Shown: positions 32,111-46,039, counted from the stretch's first letter. The stretch is 64,000 nucleotides of DNA from Platerodrilus igneus (GCA_036346225.1 JARFIW010000170.1:7068501-7132500), one strand, 5' to 3'. Notes: generated by a model not told the origin, from the letters alone. Numbers and translations: made by a program.

Positions 32111-34195
32111 GTCATTTTAGGAAAGCATTAGACTTATTAAATAAAAATCAGTAGATTCATTAATTTGCCTTTCAAACATCAAAGAACTTTTTCAAATCTC
32201 AGGTAAATAAATTTAAGCCATTTACATGGTTTCATAATACATAGTTGCAATTACCATGAAATAAACCCAGCGCTAAGTAGTGAGATTTGCGGATATTAGT
32301 TTGCAGGTATGAATTAATCATTTTATTCAATACAACAATGTGTTCATTTTGTATTGTTGCTAAAGATAACAAAACACGAATGTTAACCAAAGCGAGTCAC
32401 GCGATAACACAAGTACTTCCCTCGGGTTTTATTCAATCAGCTCCATAGAAAGACTGTACTATATCAAAAATCCTTAACAACATCAGGAAGTAGAATGGGA
32501 AACAATACCGTAGTTAGACATCCGGTGGAGAATGAATAATTAATTATTTGCGAAAATGTACTAAGACGGGCGAAACCGCGAGGTTGAAGGTTGATAATAA
32601 TGTTAAGTGAAAAGTTAAGGTGAAAGTACAGAACTCAAAGATAGGAATATTGACTCCCCGCAAAAGAAAACCTGGCGTGCAACTTAGTTTGTTAAACTAT
32701 GCTTGCAATAGACAGGACAGATTTCAATTCACAGGTTCGTGGATATAATGTCATGACGACCAAGGTATAAGGGGTTAGGAATTTAGATAGTTCATCCTTC
32801 CAATATTAGGATTTGATGGTATGCGGGGTTCAGATGGTTCCGTAGATGGATATTCTAGAAAATGGCTGCAAGAAAATATTGGTGTTCGTGAACAACCTAA
32901 ATTAAAACCGTGCGCACAACTACGATTTTTAGGATTTGTTCTTTTAGCAATGCCTGACCAGAATTGAGGTTAAAAAACTGACTTTAGAAAAATATATTTG
33001 AATTTTTATTGAAATTATTGTAAATTATTAGAACTTAAGTTTATGTTGAATTTTATTTGAATTTATTTAGAAACTAGGTAATGTCAGTGAATTGTAAAGG
33101 ATATCTAGCAACCCAAGTGATGAAATCTTAGAAGAAACATTCTATTTTGAGAGATTTCTTTAATTTTGTAGAATTAATAAATATTTTAAGGTAGCTTCGA
33201 GAAAGATAAATATAACGTGATTAACTCTAGGATACCGAAGCAAGGGAGATGTATGAAGAATAACCGTTTTCTGTGCAGAAATAATACCAAAAGGAATGCT
33301 GTGACATACGGTTTGCGCACCTAAAATTTGAGTGAAAAAGCTTTCACAGTAAGTAATAATGTAACGTAGTTGTGTATTTGTTATTTTATTTATTATTATT
33401 TTTTATTTTTATTTCGAATTTCTATTTTTTTTATAATTCTTCCACAGGAATCTACTTCCGCACCACTGCGGTTAGCCGACGTACCCTAATATTGTTACGA
33501 GGTCCTCACCCCTTCAGGGCAAATCAGACTTTAGTAACTTACAGCTCATTTTACTCGTCACATAGTTTACTCTTTGACTCTTTATAATTACTAGGTATCG
33601 TTTATTGTTCAAATTTGCGTTTATTTCTATATCAAAATCTACCTATAGTTTTAATATCGGTCAAATAGAAAGGAAGTTGTACTTTAAGTTAGAACACAAA
33701 GGATGTATAAAATACAATAGTACGAACGGAAATAACGCGCAGTTCGCTTTTAACAATTTTATTCTAACTTATAATCATAACTTTGATCCACAAAAAGATT
33801 TCAAAACACTTCATATTGAACACAAAAGCTTAAAACTTAGTTTTCTCAAAATGCTAAAAGCAGCCAAAAATAATAAGATGTGCTTAAATAAAATGCATTC
33901 TTTGGATAACGATTTACTTTTGATCAGAACTTACAAAAATAAGGTCGATTTATCTATCAGCACCATACACTTTTAAGCCGTACGACAGGTTGCATATAAG
34001 GGGTAGGCCATTTAGCGTTTTTTTTAATGCAATAATATAAACACGAATCAACGCTTTCTAAATGTTAAGCTTTATTGGAAAGAGCAATCCTTTCGATTAT
34101 TAATGGAATACCATTTTATTCATGTAGCTGTGTCGGCTAGCTTAGGAGTAACGCATCCTATCAACCCAATTTTTAGGTACATTTTCGATGGTTTT
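32111..34195. other. no recognisable gene; one unassigned 123-codon ORF
   Basis: The only sizeable ORF is 33,605-33,976 (plus), basic and Asn/Lys/Phe-rich, with no motif I recognise. Composition matches the AT-rich background, so it may be chance. Otherwise nothing supported. Confidence 0.4.
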
Positions 34196-34199
34196 GGGT

Positions 34200-35040
34200 T
34201 CTATTTCGCAAAAACTCCAGCAATGTTATGCTTAAGAGCCTGAATCGTTCGCTGATTGTCCGTATAACATCGATCTTTTACGGGACCCCACAAGAAGAAG
34301 TTTAACGATGTCAAATCGAAGCTGCTCGGATCCCAACTGACATCATCATTACGATACACGATTACAGAATTTAGTGCGCAAAATGTCGATTGTTTGATGG
34401 CTAGTCTGGCATGTTGTGCTATCGAGCTGAAATTAACGGTACATGACTTCAAATTCTGGCAAAAAATATTGGTTGACATCGCTCTGTAGCGCTTTCAGTT
34501 GACTGTAACGATGTTGCCAACATCATTTTCGAAGAAAAATGGGCCAACGATGCGCCACTCCACAAAGCACGTCAAACTGTTACTTATTGACGATCCATTG
34601 GCTTCTTTATGATTGTGTTTTCCGAACCCCATGTTTGGCAATTTGGCGTGCTTACATAGTTCGTACAAGACGATGATTTTTCAAACAAATTCTTCCTCAA
34701 TTTGAGGATGCGATATCGAAATTATTCTTTAATTTCTGAGTCAATTATATCTTGTAAGCGAACACTCCGATACCCTTGTCCATAATTATCCTCAGACTGT
34801 TACGAATAATTTTGAGTTCCTTCAATCTGTGGCGAGTAGATATTCCTGGATTGAGTCGCACACTTTCGGCTACAAGAGCAATCTCAATTGTGTGCACTGT
34901 ACGATCACGGGAAGCGCTATTGTCCACGAATTTTCTTCACAGATTCTTAGTACACGGGTGCGGTTGGTGCTTTACTTCGACCAAAATTTCTAAAATTGGC
35001 GTTGTTTTGGCAACACAGCACTTAGAGAATTTTTGATATT
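34200..35040 (-). pseudogene. degenerate mariner-like (DUF4817-type) transposase
   Basis: Minus-strand pieces in several frames: HTH-like LVAESVRLNPGISTRHRL (about 34,790-34,880); VTVN.KRYRAM around 34,480-34,510; and the C-terminal DDE part SLNFFLWGPVKDRCY (about 34,250-34,300). The second catalytic Asp region is destroyed and there are several frame changes. Same broad family as the copy at 15,644-16,621 but much older. Confidence 0.65.
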
Positions 35041-35279
35041 TACCAAAGTTGATCAAACTCAAATGTGCTTATTTCAAACCGCGAAGGTATGATACTGTGT
35101 TCTTGTGAATATCCCGAGCGAGAAACACCTGTCAGTATCAAAATAACATATAATTTAAAATAAAACCACTAAATGGTCCAGTGTATATTAAAGAAAAAAT
35201 CTTATATTCATCGCTTTTTAACCATATTTATATACACGTACCCCTTCATTAAACAAGTTTTATCAGAACATCAGCTAGA

Positions 35280-35580
35280 CAATTTTTGCTCAAATAATAG
35301 TTACTTGTAACGCGTTAGCGTTATGACAAATAGAAACCGGATGTAAAACGAGGAAAGTTAATTTTAAACGGAGGAAATTAATATTGATGCATCTGATTCC
35401 ATTAAGCTTGCCGTTTTAATAAATTGTTTGTTCTATTAAAAGCATAAACTTAAAACCATCGTTTTATTTATGATAAAATAAATATTAGAATGTAACTTGG
35501 TTTATAAATTATTTTAAACTACAAAGGTGTAAATAAAATATTTATAATAGTAAATTTTCATAGTGGGATCATGTTGTTTA
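35280..35580 (+). repeat. dispersed repeat R1, copy 2
   Basis: Similar to 31,740-32,110. Its first part (GTAACGCGTT...GAAACCGGATG) matches the inverted copy at 44,650-44,890. Confidence 0.5.
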
Positions 35581-35749
35581 AAAAAGCTTTTAAAATAAAG
35601 AAGTGAACGACAATAAAATTATTGATATGCAAGTTCCATACCATAATTATCCCAAATATAGGAGAGCCTTCTACAAATTTTAGTAATGTGGAGTAAAATT
35701 AATGTTACATAGTTGCAGTACCAAGTAAGCCCCAGACTATATCAGAAGT

Positions 35750-36660
35750 ATATTCACACAATACAAAAAGCAAACAGCGGTAATAAAATTAAAACAGGAA
35801 CGTAAAGACCTAAATAATAGGAAAGGGATGAGACAGGGATGTGCCGTATCCCCATTAATTTTTAACTTGTATATTAAATGCAGAAAGACATTTGGAATTA
35901 CTACGCAAGGACAAACAATTGATATGCTTAGATTTCTAGATAATATAGCGGTATTAGCATCTTGCAATGGAAAATTAGAAGCAGCTCTTAATGAAATGCG
36001 AACAGTATATAAAGAATGGAAAAATAAGTCAAAAACTAGAATTCAAATATGAAACAAAAACTTACAAGAGGTTAAAGATTTCTGTTTCATAGGAAGTCAA
36101 ACAATACAAGATGGCAAGAGTACAAAAGATATAAAATAAAGTTTAGCCCAAGTCCGTGCTGCATTTAAGAAAAAAAGGCAACTTGTGTGTTCAAAAACAA
36201 CAAACAGAAACAAAAAAAATATTGCTGAAAATATATGTATGAAACAGCACCGTACGGCTGTGAAACGTGGACAGTGGGAGCAGCGGACAGGAAAAACTTA
36301 GAAGCCTTTGAAATGTGGTGCTACAAACGTATGATCAATATATCATGGACAGATAAAATTACAAACAAAGAGGGCCTCAAAATGATAGGGAAAGGAAGAA
36401 ATATGTAAAGAACAGTAAAAAATAGGAGAGATAAGATGATAGGACAGATACTAAAACATGAGGGAATAGTACGTAACATATTAAATGCAGAGAAGAGAAA
36501 AAAGGGAAGTAGAAGTAGACCTAGACTAAACTATTGCACACAGATAGTAAAAGATGTACGCTGTGGAAATTTCAGGAAAATGTGAAGGTTAGCTCAGAAG
36601 AGGAAACAAAGGGGGTACGCATCCAACCAGTTTTAGGACTGAAGACGTATTGATAATGAT
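35750..36660 (+). pseudogene. LINE (non-LTR) reverse transcriptase fragment
   Basis: Begins with the reverse-transcriptase motif MRQGCAVSPLIFNLYI (35,828 onwards). The catalytic YADD-type box is replaced by RFLDNIAVL, so activity is lost. Later frames carry SQTIQDGKSTKDIK, GCETWTVGAADRKNLEAFE, NISWTDKITNKEGL and RPRLNYCTQIVKDVRCGNF, the C-terminal region of the endonuclease-reverse transcriptase family common in insects. Several frameshifts and stops; the 5' half of the element is absent. Confidence 0.75.
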
Positions 36661-37585
36661 TTATACTGAAAACAACGCTTTATTAGTAAAATTCACAAAT
36701 ATATCAGGTTGCTAGAAAATTTATTTATTCCATACAATACGAGTATTGATTTATTTTGCTGACAACACATTTACACCAGACGCTAACTAAAGTAAACGAT
36801 ATGACATCATGCTTGATTTACGTGATCAGAATATTACACTATGATATCTCCCCGTCTTCCCTCCCAACACATGGTAGTGGGGAAAATGCAGACAGTTGCC
36901 GCAAATTCATAAATTAAATACTTGCGAACCAGTAACGGATAGACATGTCAAAAGTTATTATAGATAAGGGAAGTCTAAGAACCCCATTGGCTAGGAAATA
37001 GCACGCAAGATCAACGTAGTGACCCACAAATAATCGACAAAACCCAAGATCGAATTTTGATAGGATAGTTCCATAGCCCTTTAATGGGTAATTAAAAAAA
37101 TCCTTTCTCAGTGTGGATTTCAGCTGGTGAAATGAATGATCTTAATTAAATTCGCACGCTATTATAAGGTTAATGTACATGTTTAATTAAATGCTCGTTT
37201 GTTTTGTAATGCAGTGTATTTAAAAAACAAATTTAGCTAAACATTAAAAAAGAAAAAGTTCACCCATATTATAAGTTATATTGTTTACCTAATTTGATTT
37301 ACGAAGCCTGAACGTTGGAATTACAGTTAACAAAGTTGATGGTGTGCTTAAACAGTTATAGAAAGATTGTTTTGCTACTTGCATTGGATTGGATGTAGGT
37401 AAAGTTAAAACTTTGTATGTACCTGTTATGCATGTGTTAAAACTTATTTGGGTAAGCTTAAAAATTTTATATGTACCTATTTATAAGAATAATAATATGA
37501 TATTGTGTTACAAATAGATTTAGGTATCGCTGTGAGACTTTTTTTATTGAATATATTGATTGATCATGAGAGAAACTCCGTTCCA
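36661..37585. other. no recognisable gene
   Basis: AT-rich, nothing seen on either strand. Confidence 0.6.
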
Positions 37586-37589
37586 TCAG

Positions 37590-37890
37590 AAAATTAATGT
37601 AATTAAAATCTCCAAGGATTACTCGTCGTCCAAAAGATTATTAGATCAAACAAGTTGGAGTCCGTATATTTGACAGTGTTATAAACCTCTCAAAGTAGGT
37701 GTTGTTTGTAACGTAGCATGAAATTGCACCTAATTAATTGGTAAAGTATCCGATTTGTTTGTTCCATTGCATTGTTTCTATAGAGACCCGCTCACGCTCC
37801 ATTGTAATTAGCCGGTGCATCTTTATTCTACTACGAGATTGCCCTCTTCTAAGCAATTTCAAATTTAAGAATTTAACTTTTCATCACCCG
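37590..37890 (+). repeat. dispersed repeat R2, copy 1
   Basis: Matches 41,775-42,070: AATTAAAATCTC, then a GAAATTGCACCTA segment, then GCCGGTGCATC.TTAT and CAATTTCAAATTTAAGAATTTAAC. At 41.6-42.1 kb R2 follows R1 directly, so the two may be halves of one element. Confidence 0.5.
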
Positions 37891-40800
37891 TAACATACTT
37901 GTTAAGTGATAACGCAGAAATCTAAGTAAAATTAGGTCCCGATTATACATAGCAACTTAAAAATGTAACAATTTTTGGTTGAAAAGCTTAACTTCTAATT
38001 CCAAACCAATATTATTTTTAGAATTTCAAAGTGAATTATACTTGTTTAAATTAAAAAAAAATCGTTTAAAGTGTTGAAATTATTGACATTTTAATGTCTT
38101 TTTTAAACATTTAATAGACAATTGAAATACATTTAAGTTTGCATATATTCTGTCTGAAAAAACCTGTTCCCTTTCAGGGCTCAGTGGTATAATAGCATAT
38201 CGCTGGGCTGCACATAACAGACTGTTCGCGCCATTTCGCTCTCCCAACGTGGTATTCTTTATCAAGCCAGGCGAGATAAGGAATACCATAATTTAAAAAG
38301 TCGATTAGCAACCATCCGCGAACGCGAACGTGTTCCTTCAATTCTAAATATTACTCTCTAATCTCTTTCCTAAAATAACCATTTCCTGACTCCGTTCCTA
38401 TTTACCTCTGGCCAGAAACAGTACTGAAAGGTGCCGCGTTAGTGCTCCAGATGTCTGTGCTTCGGTAAGTGCTTTAAGTATTTATGTGACTTGTATTCAA
38501 ATTCTATGTTTATTTCCTTCTACTCTATACAGTCCACGCTCTACCTTACAAACCCTGGTTTACTGCCTACTGCACTCCAGGCAATTTCTATTTGCGCCCC
38601 TTGTCGATCCAAGAGGCGTGTACACGGACACAGTATTTTTTGCACAGAGGGATATTTGGCAAACAATGATATCTTTGAGAACTATTTTCTCGCCGTCACA
38701 CTACAGTCCTGTAGAACAAACAATACTAAAGATCGCTCTTAGTTAGAACCCAGAAGAAAAAAAATAATGATGGAAGATTTATAAGCGTTCAGATAGTCAA
38801 AAAACGCATCAAGCAATTTTCTCTCCCAAGGCAATGTGTTTACTGATCCAGGAGTGCAGTTATGCATTGAAAAAATTAGCTATTCCTAAAGAGGTGGCTG
38901 CTTTTCCGTAAGCCGGACTGCAGATATCGTTCTTCTGGGACCCACGGCTACGGTGTAAAGAAATATAAAAGGTTATTTATTTACAAAGCAGAGTACAGAT
39001 ATTGCTCTTTTGAAGCCTAAACCATCATTGGTCTAAAGAAAAAATCAATGGCGCCTGAATTTAAAATTATTGGCGCAAAAGAGGTGGAAGAGAAGATGAG
39101 AAAGGGGAAAAGGTTGCAGGCAACCAAGGTTAATGATCGTTGGATCGAACAAATCGAGGACGACGTTCTTACTCAATAAAAACATAACACATTGTATTGT
39201 GGGTGTCCTCAACGGCCCATCTACGTTACAAAGACACCTTGCCCTTCAGGACAGAGGCAAAACGTAAAAGTCCAAACTGCGAAAGATAGCTTACTATAAT
39301 ATTGCCAAAACTACTACCTAGGCCACTGACGCTTATTTCGCTACCACCAGCAATATTATCTTCAGCAGCATTCATATCATCGTCAAGTTGTTACGATATT
39401 TCGTGCTGACAAGAAAGAAAGCAACAAAGTAAGTAGAGAAAATCGCCTACACCGAGTACCGCAACAAAATCAGGGACAGAATGCTAGAATCGAAATCTAA
39501 GAGAATTGGATTTTAGGGTAGGTCAAAAACGTTGTATGTGATATAGAAAGAAAAAAATTGAAGACCCGAGTAAAAAATGATATTACCAACATACAGTCCA
39601 GAAAGAATATTTACAAACGTCAAAAACATATTTTTGTAATAGTTCGTTATAACGTGATGGAAACAAAGCGTCAATTTACATATAATACAGTACGAGAGCT
39701 GCTCGATATGTATCGGTAGCAGATGAATCTGGTAGCATTTTAGGACGAGGAAGTTTAGGATGCATCTGTTTACGGCTGGGTGCTAAAACTAACAACTTAA
39801 CTATATTAGCACACTATATACAAAAACGCATTTTGAAATCACGACTTTACAGCGCTCAAGGGACGTTGTATAGTATTAGAACCGGGTACAGAAGAGTCGA
39901 ATAAGTAAGAGAGCCTTTCAAACGCTTGGCTTGTATTAATACAAATTGTGAATTACGGGAGAAATAACATAAAACCATTCCCAGCAATAGAATGTTAAAT
40001 ATTTTGCGAAAGCAAGCATATAATATATTCTAGAAAATGGCGAATCATTACTAGAATACAAGCAGTAAGGAAGGCAAAATACGACAATTAATGCCATTGA
40101 ATTTAGTTGTTCGAATGGAAGAGCAAAATATAGTTTAAAACATCCGAGCGAGTATGCAACCAGGCATACTGTTAAGGAAAATCAGTTGCCTGACTTTTAG
40201 AAATGAATAGAGGTTTGTATTATTATCGATTCACGCTATGGAGATACCGGAAACGACTTAATTAAGGGGAACGATTTTATTATCCACAAAACTTGAGCTA
40301 TTTCGAACGCCTGCAAATATAACAAAGCCTTTATACAAAGCTGTTGTTTTGAACATTTTTCGTTAAATAACCTATTGGAAATAACTAGCTCATTTCAAGG
40401 AAGAAAAAACAATTAAAGTGGTTTAAAGAGGAGCAAATGCTTGTTTGTTTCATCGAATAACTATTGGAAATAATAAGCAGCTATTAGAATGTGTTGCAGG
40501 GGATTGATAAGGCGAGCTTCTAGCCTTTTAAAAGTGGTTTTATAAAAACTGTTATAAAATGTATTTTACGTACCTCTACACTGAGGGAAATTTTAATATA
40601 CGACTGTTTAATACGTATTTATTGTACTTATTAAGCTTGTATAATTTGAGAATAACATAAAAGGGGTTTAGATTAGCGTTTCCTAATTAAGGTAGTTGCC
40701 AATTGATGCAGTATTGCTCTATTTCAAAAAGTTACCGTAACAAAGTGAATATGATTATGCATGTTTGAAATAGATAAATTCGGGCTGTGAGAAGGGAACT

Positions 40801-41580
40801 GGTTTGAGATATAATTCCTGGTTTAGGTACTGTACAGTATGCTTCAACTTCAATGAAATTCTAAATGGATTCATCAAGCAAAATAACAATATGTAACATG
40901 ATCTGTAGGTTTTCTCCTCATCTAGACACTGCAAAAGACATTGACTTACGGGTATCTTTGAGCCATCTTCTTAAATTCACAGCACACGTTGCGCAAATGA
41001 CATGCGACTCCCAAGATTTATCTTGATCTCCTAGTTTTCATCCCACATTAAATTCATAAATTGTTTTGATTAACGTAGTTACTGTATTTTTGTAAGATTT
41101 AATTGTGAACTCGCCTTATACATAACAAAACATATTCATTTAATTTATGTTTCCGCGATATTCTATCAGCAACACATAGTGAACAGTAAAATACTATTTC
41201 TTTATTTATATTTTATATGTATTTATAAACGCGTTTAGAATATCAACTATTGCTCATCCTGTGTGCGACGTTTATATATTTTAAGCCGGCATATTCAGCT
41301 ATTTCTAAAACCTTCCCAAGACATTATGGCGCTGGTTACATTCCAGTAATAGGTCAATCAAGACCGTATTTAACTAATACATTAACACGTAAGGGCGATA
41401 CGAAAATTTTGAGTGCAGATTCGGTTTTAGCGACCAAAAATACATCAGAAAATAAAAGTAGTGTTGGTCTGTAATTTTTTACAAAATTATGAGAGATATA
41501 GGCAATAGTAGCTATTGATAAGAGGAGGCTAAAACCTATAATGCTTTAGGGCTATGTTAAATAGATGCCAAAAAGATAAA
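37891..41580. other. no recognisable gene
   Basis: Low coding potential. Two overlapping 83-86-codon frames near 38,490-38,746 show no motif. Short purine-rich stretches around 39,000-39,500 have no assignable family. Confidence 0.5.
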
Positions 41581-41584
41581 AATT

Positions 41585-42070
41585 AATTTTAAATAGATAA
41601 ACTAATATTGAAGCAACCTGTATAATTCTAATTTCATGTATAATAGTGTTTAGTAAGCAAGATATTTCAATAAATTGTTAGTTCTATTAAATCATAGACT
41701 TAAAATCACAAAAGCATCGCTTTGTCTTTGTTAAATACATATTGGAACGCAACTTAGGATCAAAAATTTTGTAAAGTAATTAAAATCTCATCCAGATTGC
41801 TTGTCGTCTTAAGGGATACGCACTAGACTAGTTTAGATCAGCTCGCGCATATAAACTTGATAGTGATTGAAAGACTTTCAAGGTAAGTGTTATTGGTAAG
41901 GTAGTTTTGAAACTGCACCTAGTGAATTGTTACATTTTTTGAATTTTATTGTTTTATTTTCTTTGCCTATTTTTATACGAACCACCCCGCACCACTATAG
42001 TCAGTCGGTGCATCCTTATGCTGTTACTTCTTTTGGGTATTTTCAAATTTAATAATTTAACGCTTTAAAC
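41585..42070 (+). repeat. dispersed repeats R1 and R2, adjacent copies
   Basis: R1-like 41,585-41,770 followed directly by R2-like 41,775-42,070. The adjacency suggests one composite element of at least 500 bases. Confidence 0.5.
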
Positions 42071-42974
42071 AGTCTCATATCTATATCACATTATTTCTGT
42101 ACATCATCTATGTTATGCCCTCATACTGCAAACTTTTCCGGCTTCCTAATGAACATTAGCAGGTGTAGTCAAAGAAGTGAGATCAACACCCCTTTGCTTA
42201 GGATACCAAAATTAAGAATTCCACGTTTTAACCTAATAAATCCCACAGATTCCCTCATATCGTTACCGACTCCTCATGACGGCAGAACAAAGTTTTATGG
42301 CACGCCGCACTTTGGATGTTGTTAACACTGATTTGTAGTTTAAAGTGAGATGAGAATAGTATTTATTTAAAGTACGAAGAAGTAATTAAAATATTCCAAA
42401 TTTACATATTTATAAGTGATCCATCACACGCAGGTTTACAACTTCAACTGGAACAAAATATTAATAATATGTTAGAGCTATACGTTAACACCTGTTAATA
42501 TACAAGAGTTATATACTCGCAAATACGTATCTTTGTCACACATGTCGGGTTTTACTCCTGGGTCACTTGGTGATGGTAATAGTACGTTTTGCAGACGCAC
42601 TCCGGAAGGTCACACAGCTCATTGTTGGTCAGTACGGTTTCGATGCGGTTAGCGCGATGTGCAACGCACACTTGGTAGCGTCTGACGTATCGAGGAAGGA
42701 AGGTATAAGGATCAACCCTTTGGTAGCTTTCATGGGTCTCGTTGTCTTCGCAGCGCAAACATCACAGCGCTGATGGTAGTGAAATAAGCGTCAGCGGCCT
42801 AGGTAGTAAAGGGGAACGTCAAAGAAACCTTCGAAGAATGTTACCATTTCTCGTGCGAGTAGCGTCGATCCTAGAATGAGTAGACGTCCTGTCTAAGTGT
42901 TGCGGGCTGCTGTGGAGCCCGAGGCTTCGTCATTGATGGTGTGAAGTTGCGGGCATTGTGAACATCGCCACAGG
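42071..42974. other. no recognisable gene; small GC-richer island at the right
   Basis: The part from about 42,560 to 42,974 is richer in G and C than its surroundings and is open on both strands at 42,552-42,773, but neither frame shows a motif. It could be an LTR or other repeat remnant. Confidence 0.4.
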
Positions 42975-43120
42975 CATAGTCGCCGTTGCGAACTTGCCGG
43001 TTTTTCAAATAGCGTCGCAAGCGCCGTCGTTATTGTGAACTTGCAGGCTTTTTAAGCAGCACTACAAGCATCGTCGTCGTTGAGAACTTGCAAGATTTTC
43101 AAACAGCGCCGCAAGTGTTG
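42975..43120 (+). repeat. 47-bp tandem repeat, three copies
   Basis: GAACTTGC recurs at 42,990, 43,037 and 43,084, exactly 47 bases apart, within units of the form CGCCGTCGTTGTGAACTTGC followed by a T-rich part and AGCGCCGCAAG. Copies differ at several sites. Confidence 0.8.
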
Positions 43121-43746
43121 TTCCGAGGTGCATGCTATTGGTCAGCTCTGCAGGCCGTTGCAGTTCTCCCAAGTTTTGACTTAAAATGTTGTTAATATCA
43201 ACTCTTGTCTTCATTTTCATTACAAATCTTGTTCAATTTTAAATTTATTTTTCCTGTCAACACCCTCGAGATTAAACTATATCATCACTATTTTACACAT
43301 CTTTGTAAAAACTTTGTCTGCAATCATAAATAACTCTAAAAATTTTTATATTTCATCTCGTTGTAATTTAGTCATAGCACATAGGATACGAGATTTGTAA
43401 ACATATCCATAACACTCGGGGTGTAATGGTTTCATAACGCCCGCTCATTATGCTCTCAAATCAATGTTTTAGCTATTTATGCTCTAAGTGTGTTATTAAG
43501 CTTTCTCATAGCTCTGTTTAGATTTAATGGGTGGAAAACTCTCAGTTGCTTTTAGAGCTTGCTTTGCAATTATTCCTGGCAACTCTTGATTAGCCATTTT
43601 GCACTATTAATATTAAATAAATGTGACAAATGTCCAAAACATAGAAACGTCAAACTGTTTATTGTTATCATGAGAAACATGATGTAAAATAGAAAACTTA
43701 CCTATCACCTATTTTTGTTTTATATTTGAGGTGAAATATAATCTTG

Positions 43747-43875
43747 TATGCACCACTTGTGCTTTTAGATAATAACGCCCATCGGGCGACTCAGTCCATC
43801 CATCGGGCCATAGGCCCTCGGACTGGATGAGTCGCCCTCCGGGCGTTATCATCTTAATTACACACTTGGTGCATA
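43747..43875. repeat. palindromic foldback (hairpin) element
   Basis: 129 bases with TATGCACCA at the left and TGGTGCATA at the right end. The inner arms of about 41 bases (GATAATAACGCCC...GGGCGAC and GAGTCGCCC...GGGCGTTATCATC) fold back around a 4-base centre at about 43,810. GC-rich in AT-rich surroundings. No coding capacity. I have the impression of similar GGGCGTTAT hairpins in other arthropods but cannot name a family. Confidence 0.8.
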
Positions 43876-46035
43876 AATAGTTAAAATACTAAACTTCCGG
43901 TTGAATCTTATTTTGGATGAAAGATTCTATAAAGTTAGGAGTGAAATAAAGTTCTATCGGGTTCATTGTTTCCAACGTTTGTTGCATACTTTAATTATAT
44001 CGATGCTGTTGAGTTCTGCCGAACAATCCGCGGACTCCATTACGTTTAATTCCCGTTTGCTAATTCATAGACAAAAGAGTGTAGTCGGCTAATCTCTCAA
44101 ACATCACATTCACATGTGTTCTCGTCTAAGGCTCACAAATAATTAATTCATGGTGTTTCGGCCACTATCTAGCGTTTGTCGCTTTCTTCATGCATTCATG
44201 TATTCTGAGAAAGGGAGGCATCATGGTACAGTCTTCCTATTAAGCTTATGGAATGAAACACGTAAAGGATGCTTGACGTCATATGTTTTACTTATGTCAA
44301 TGACTTTTGCTTAGCGTTACTTCCTGTCTTCGGCCAAATAAATGTATATATTAAAACATTTTACATTATATTGTATGTATTGATTAAATTATCTGAAATC
44401 TAATATTTGTCAGTTTTACTTAATAGGCTTCTGTGTTTTTAAGTAATTATCGTTGTGCGCATGTGCTAATTATATTGTCTTGTTATATTGTAAACTATAG
44501 TTGTAATTGTTATGGTGTATTGTAAAATAGAATTCTTTCTAATGACGGTGTACAAAAGCTAACTTCATTTTATGTGAAAAATACGTAACCTTGAAATCTC
44601 TTTTTATTTTATACGGTTTTGACATAATTTGTAGATCTGAGTTACGTTCAAAAATGTATTACACAGAAATAAAACAATACTTTTGTGGTTTTAAGCTAAA
44701 GGCCGGAATTTTCGTATATAGCATTAAAAACTTCGAACGTCATGCTATGAACGCTATTATTCATTAAATCGGAATATACAGGTTACATTAATATTGATTT
44801 TGATGGTCTAAGATTAATTTTCTACTTTTCATCCGGTTTCCATTTAACGTTGCGACAACGCGTTACAAAATATTTTGTAGGAAATTTAGAATAGTGCGAA
44901 ACGAAAGTCACCAAGCTCCTCATTCACTAATAGTTTTCTTAGATTATCTTATTGTGACTATCAAATATAATAGGATAAAATGAAGTGAACTTTTACAACT
45001 CTAGGGACAGACTCCATCCATAACGCAGCTTGGACTCGCATTACTTTCAAAACTATGCCCAATAGGACCGCCTCATAGAGCATGTGACGCCAACAAACAC
45101 GCCAGGATTGGGAACATTCCGTCATCAGCCTTCTTTAATTTCTACAAAGCAACTGCCCACTAGCCACAGGTACGGAAGTTAATGGAAATTAGAGTGCAAT
45201 TACCGTCACAACGTGCCGCATTGCATTCAGTGTAGCCCGAACCAGAACTACTTACAGCAATGGACTACTTCACCTATACGACATCAGACCCAGGTCTCCG
45301 TCGTGAAACCGCAACATTCAATTCTTCAATACAAACGTACGTTCTATAACTTTAGTATTTTAGTTCTAGTATTAAAGAAATTTGCAATTTAATTATGCAC
45401 ACAAAAACATTTGTAAATGTTTCCTGTGCGTATCATCTGTAGATAAACGTTATCTCTGTTACTAAGAGGCATTGACGAGGTGACTTACCCCAGACAACCA
45501 TAACACTACCAGGGCACTAACAAAACTATCAGTAAAAAGATTTATGATACCGTAAAAGCAACAATAACAATTTAAGTAGTGCAAATCTACCTAACCTATA
45601 TTATTAAACCTGATTAACACAGTAAGTGACAATAGAGAAAATTAATAAAACCTATCCATACTTTGGCCAAATAGACGTGTACCTAAAAAGAAGAGAACTT
45701 AAATTTGTTAGTGATAGACATTCGACCAATTTAATTTCTAATTACTATTTTGCCTTTACAATAATGAGCTTATACGTTTTGAAAAATTATGTTTTTACCA
45801 ACCGTTTTAAATAAGCGTGTATCAACGTATTCGTCCTTTTTAATAATACGTTTTGCACATTCTAATCATAGTATTTGAATACAAGTAACTTATAAAGTAA
45901 AATGAAAGGCAAAAGTTCAATAGACTTACAGTTGTTTGTTTAACTTTTATAAAGTTCCGACGACCTTCTGGTGCAGGAAATCGTTGCAAATAGTAATTAT
46001 ACCAATTCCAGATTGTATGAATACTCCAAACAATG
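43876..46035. other. no recognisable gene; inverted R1 copy inside
   Basis: An R1 copy in minus orientation occupies about 44,650-44,890 (reverse complement of the R1 landmarks, including CATCCGGTTTCCATTTAACG). Nothing else supported. Confidence 0.5.
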
Positions 46036-46039
46036 ATTA

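Noticed and set aside
38486..38746. Two overlapping plus-strand ORFs of 83-86 codons
   Set aside because: Both frames open over the same stretch, no motif, no promoter or neighbour that would support a gene.
42552..42773. Opposed 68-codon ORFs in the GC-richer island
   Set aside because: Higher GC lowers stop frequency; neither strand has a recognisable domain.
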